Below are positions 63,239-64,000 of a stretch of 64,000 bases of DNA, piece by piece. Each line of letters opens with the position of its first letter. The first letter of the stretch is position 1. The DNA is from Sphingomonas sp. 28-63-12 (lineage in GTDB: Bacteria > Pseudomonadota > Alphaproteobacteria > Sphingomonadales > Sphingomonadaceae). The stretch spans positions 68,249 through 132,248 of the forward strand of contig NCGD01000005.1 of the NCBI GenBank assembly GCA_002281535.1, read 5' to 3'. The notes under the pieces were generated by a model. It was not told the origin of the DNA and did no database searches. It was given only the letters and a program-made list of their open reading frames with translations. A program made the position numbers and the translations under genes.

Positions 63239-64000
63239 GGTTGGGGCCGGAGCCCTTGCGCTCGGCCTGATCGCAGCCGGCTTGCCGGCGCTTGGTCAGG
63301 ACAAACCCGAATCGATCCTGCCTCCAGGGTTCAACGAACCCGTGCCGACGCCTGCCGCTACGCCGACGCCGACGCGAGTTACCCCGGCGGCGGGCGGGGA
63401 CAGGCCGGGGCCATCGGCCGGTGACCCATTGCCTCCGACGCTATTGGCGCCAGCTGATGCCGGCCTGACCGTTTCTGACACGGCGGGAACGCCGCAGCAG
63501 GTAGATCCGAGCCTCCTCGCTGCCTATGATATCCCCGGCTATGCCCGACGCTCGCCAGCGATGGCCGGCGTTGTCGGTGTGGCCGAGGGTGGGCTTGGAC
63601 CACGCGCCTTTGGCACTGCCAATGGCCGGTTTCTCGAAACGCTGATGCGCAAGATGAATGCGCCGATTCCGTCGCGCTGGGTGTCGATCGGCCTACGGCA
63701 GGCGCTGGCGTCCAAGGTTGCGGCTCCGCCGGGCGTCAATGGCGCGGACTTTGCTGCCGAGCGCGCCTGGCTGCTCGTCCGGATGGGCGAATCGGTCGTG
63801 GCGCGCGCGATGGTCGAAAGCATCGATCCCGATCGCTACACGCCGAAAATGTATCAGGTGGCCATGCAGGCGGCGCTCGCGACGGGCGACCCTGCGGCAG
63901 TTTGCCCGGTTGTCGACAAGGCGCTTGCTGTTTCCAGCGAACGTGCCTGGGTGTTGGCAAAGGCGATGTGTGCGGCGCTGTCTGGCGCGCCCAAGCAGGC
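63198..64000 (+). CDS. Secreted protein with a Pro-rich linker, cut by the window edge
   Basis: Runs off the right end; about 267 codons are visible. The ATG at 63198 lies inside the previous small gene. A basic start (M-L-K-R-S-S-R-L-R) and a hydrophobic stretch form a signal peptide ending near A-L-G-Q. A Pro/Thr/Ala-rich linker follows (P-T-P-A-A-T-P-T-P-T), then helical repeats that look TPR-like (R-A-W-L-L-V-R-M-G-E-S, M-Y-Q-V-A-M-Q-A-A-L). It is probably periplasmic. Function unknown. Confidence 0.75.
   Translation, partial: MLKRSSRLRLSRNKVGAGALALGLIAAGLPALGQDKPESILPPGFNEPVPTPAATPTPTRVTPAAGGDRPGPSAGDPLPPTLLAPADAGLTVSDTAGTPQQVDPSLLAAYDIPGYARRSPAMAGVVGVAEGGLGPRAFGTANGRFLETLMRKMNAPIPSRWVSIGLRQALASKVAAPPGVNGADFAAERAWLLVRMGESVVARAMVESIDPDRYTPKMYQVAMQAALATGDPAAVCPVVDKALAVSSERAWVLAKAMCAALSGAPKQ

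Noticed and set aside
1-64000. CRISPR array, insertion sequence or prophage
   Set aside because: I saw no regularly spaced repeats, transposase-like or integrase-like protein, or change in base composition.

Overview
The window looks like a chromosomal core segment from a sphingomonad (Alphaproteobacteria, Sphingomonadales). It is GC-rich and dense, with most start codons overlapping the previous stop (ATGA, GTGA, TAATG). The gene neighbourhoods are alphaproteobacterial: rpsB-tsf-pyrH-frr-uppS-cdsA-dxr-rseP-bamA-ompH-fabZ, ahcY-divL-tsaE-amgK-murU-addB-addA-trxA, tig-clpP-clpX and aroK-aroB. lpxD is missing between ompH and fabZ, and lpxA/lpxB are missing after fabZ. That fits sphingomonads, which carry glycosphingolipids instead of lipopolysaccharide. 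I saw no phage, insertion sequence, CRISPR array or rRNA, and the two tRNA genes are ordinary.

Layout. 1-3339: a cut-off secreted protein, NADP isocitrate dehydrogenase (icd), and the phosphatidylethanolamine pair psd-pssA. 3296-3624: a small membrane-protein gene on the minus strand with a strong ribosome binding site and a promoter that contains an alphaproteobacterial LexA (SOS) box. 3761-14846: translation, nucleotide, isoprenoid, phospholipid and outer-membrane assembly genes. 14932-19843: AMP nucleosidase, a small membrane protein, peroxiredoxin, a glycosyltransferase, YqgE/AlgH and a broken sterol-desaturase-like gene. 19969-33034: an inverted repeat that is probably a SahR operator, ahcY, and a tightly coupled run from divL to trxA. 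33099-36423: two glutathione transferases, argJ and a TonB-domain protein. 36919-44642: secA, tRNA-Leu, tig, a glycosyltransferase, clpP and clpX. 44698-54691: an acetyltransferase, pyrF, lapA-like, patatin, an EEP-family hydrolase, tRNA-Thr, rarA, a PadR regulator with a perfect palindrome upstream, a glycosyltransferase and a GST. 54780-59294: radA, cvpA, an IscU-like protein, a Kef-type antiporter and DUF423. 59299-64000: a three-domain metallo-beta-lactamase/receiver/GAF protein, aroK-aroB with a 47-residue DUF2256 gene, and two genes running right, the last cut by the window edge.

The genes work mainly in envelope building (cdsA, psd, pssA, uppS, bamA, ompH, fabZ, amgK-murU), protein synthesis and quality control (rpsB, tsf, frr, tig, clpPX, secA) and DNA repair (addAB, radA, rarA). 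DivL probably links this region to cell-cycle control. The strongest lead for something undescribed is the SOS-controlled small membrane protein at 3296-3508. Next are the MBL-REC-GAF fusion at 59299-61068 and the IscU-like protein that lacks its third cysteine at 56768-57208.
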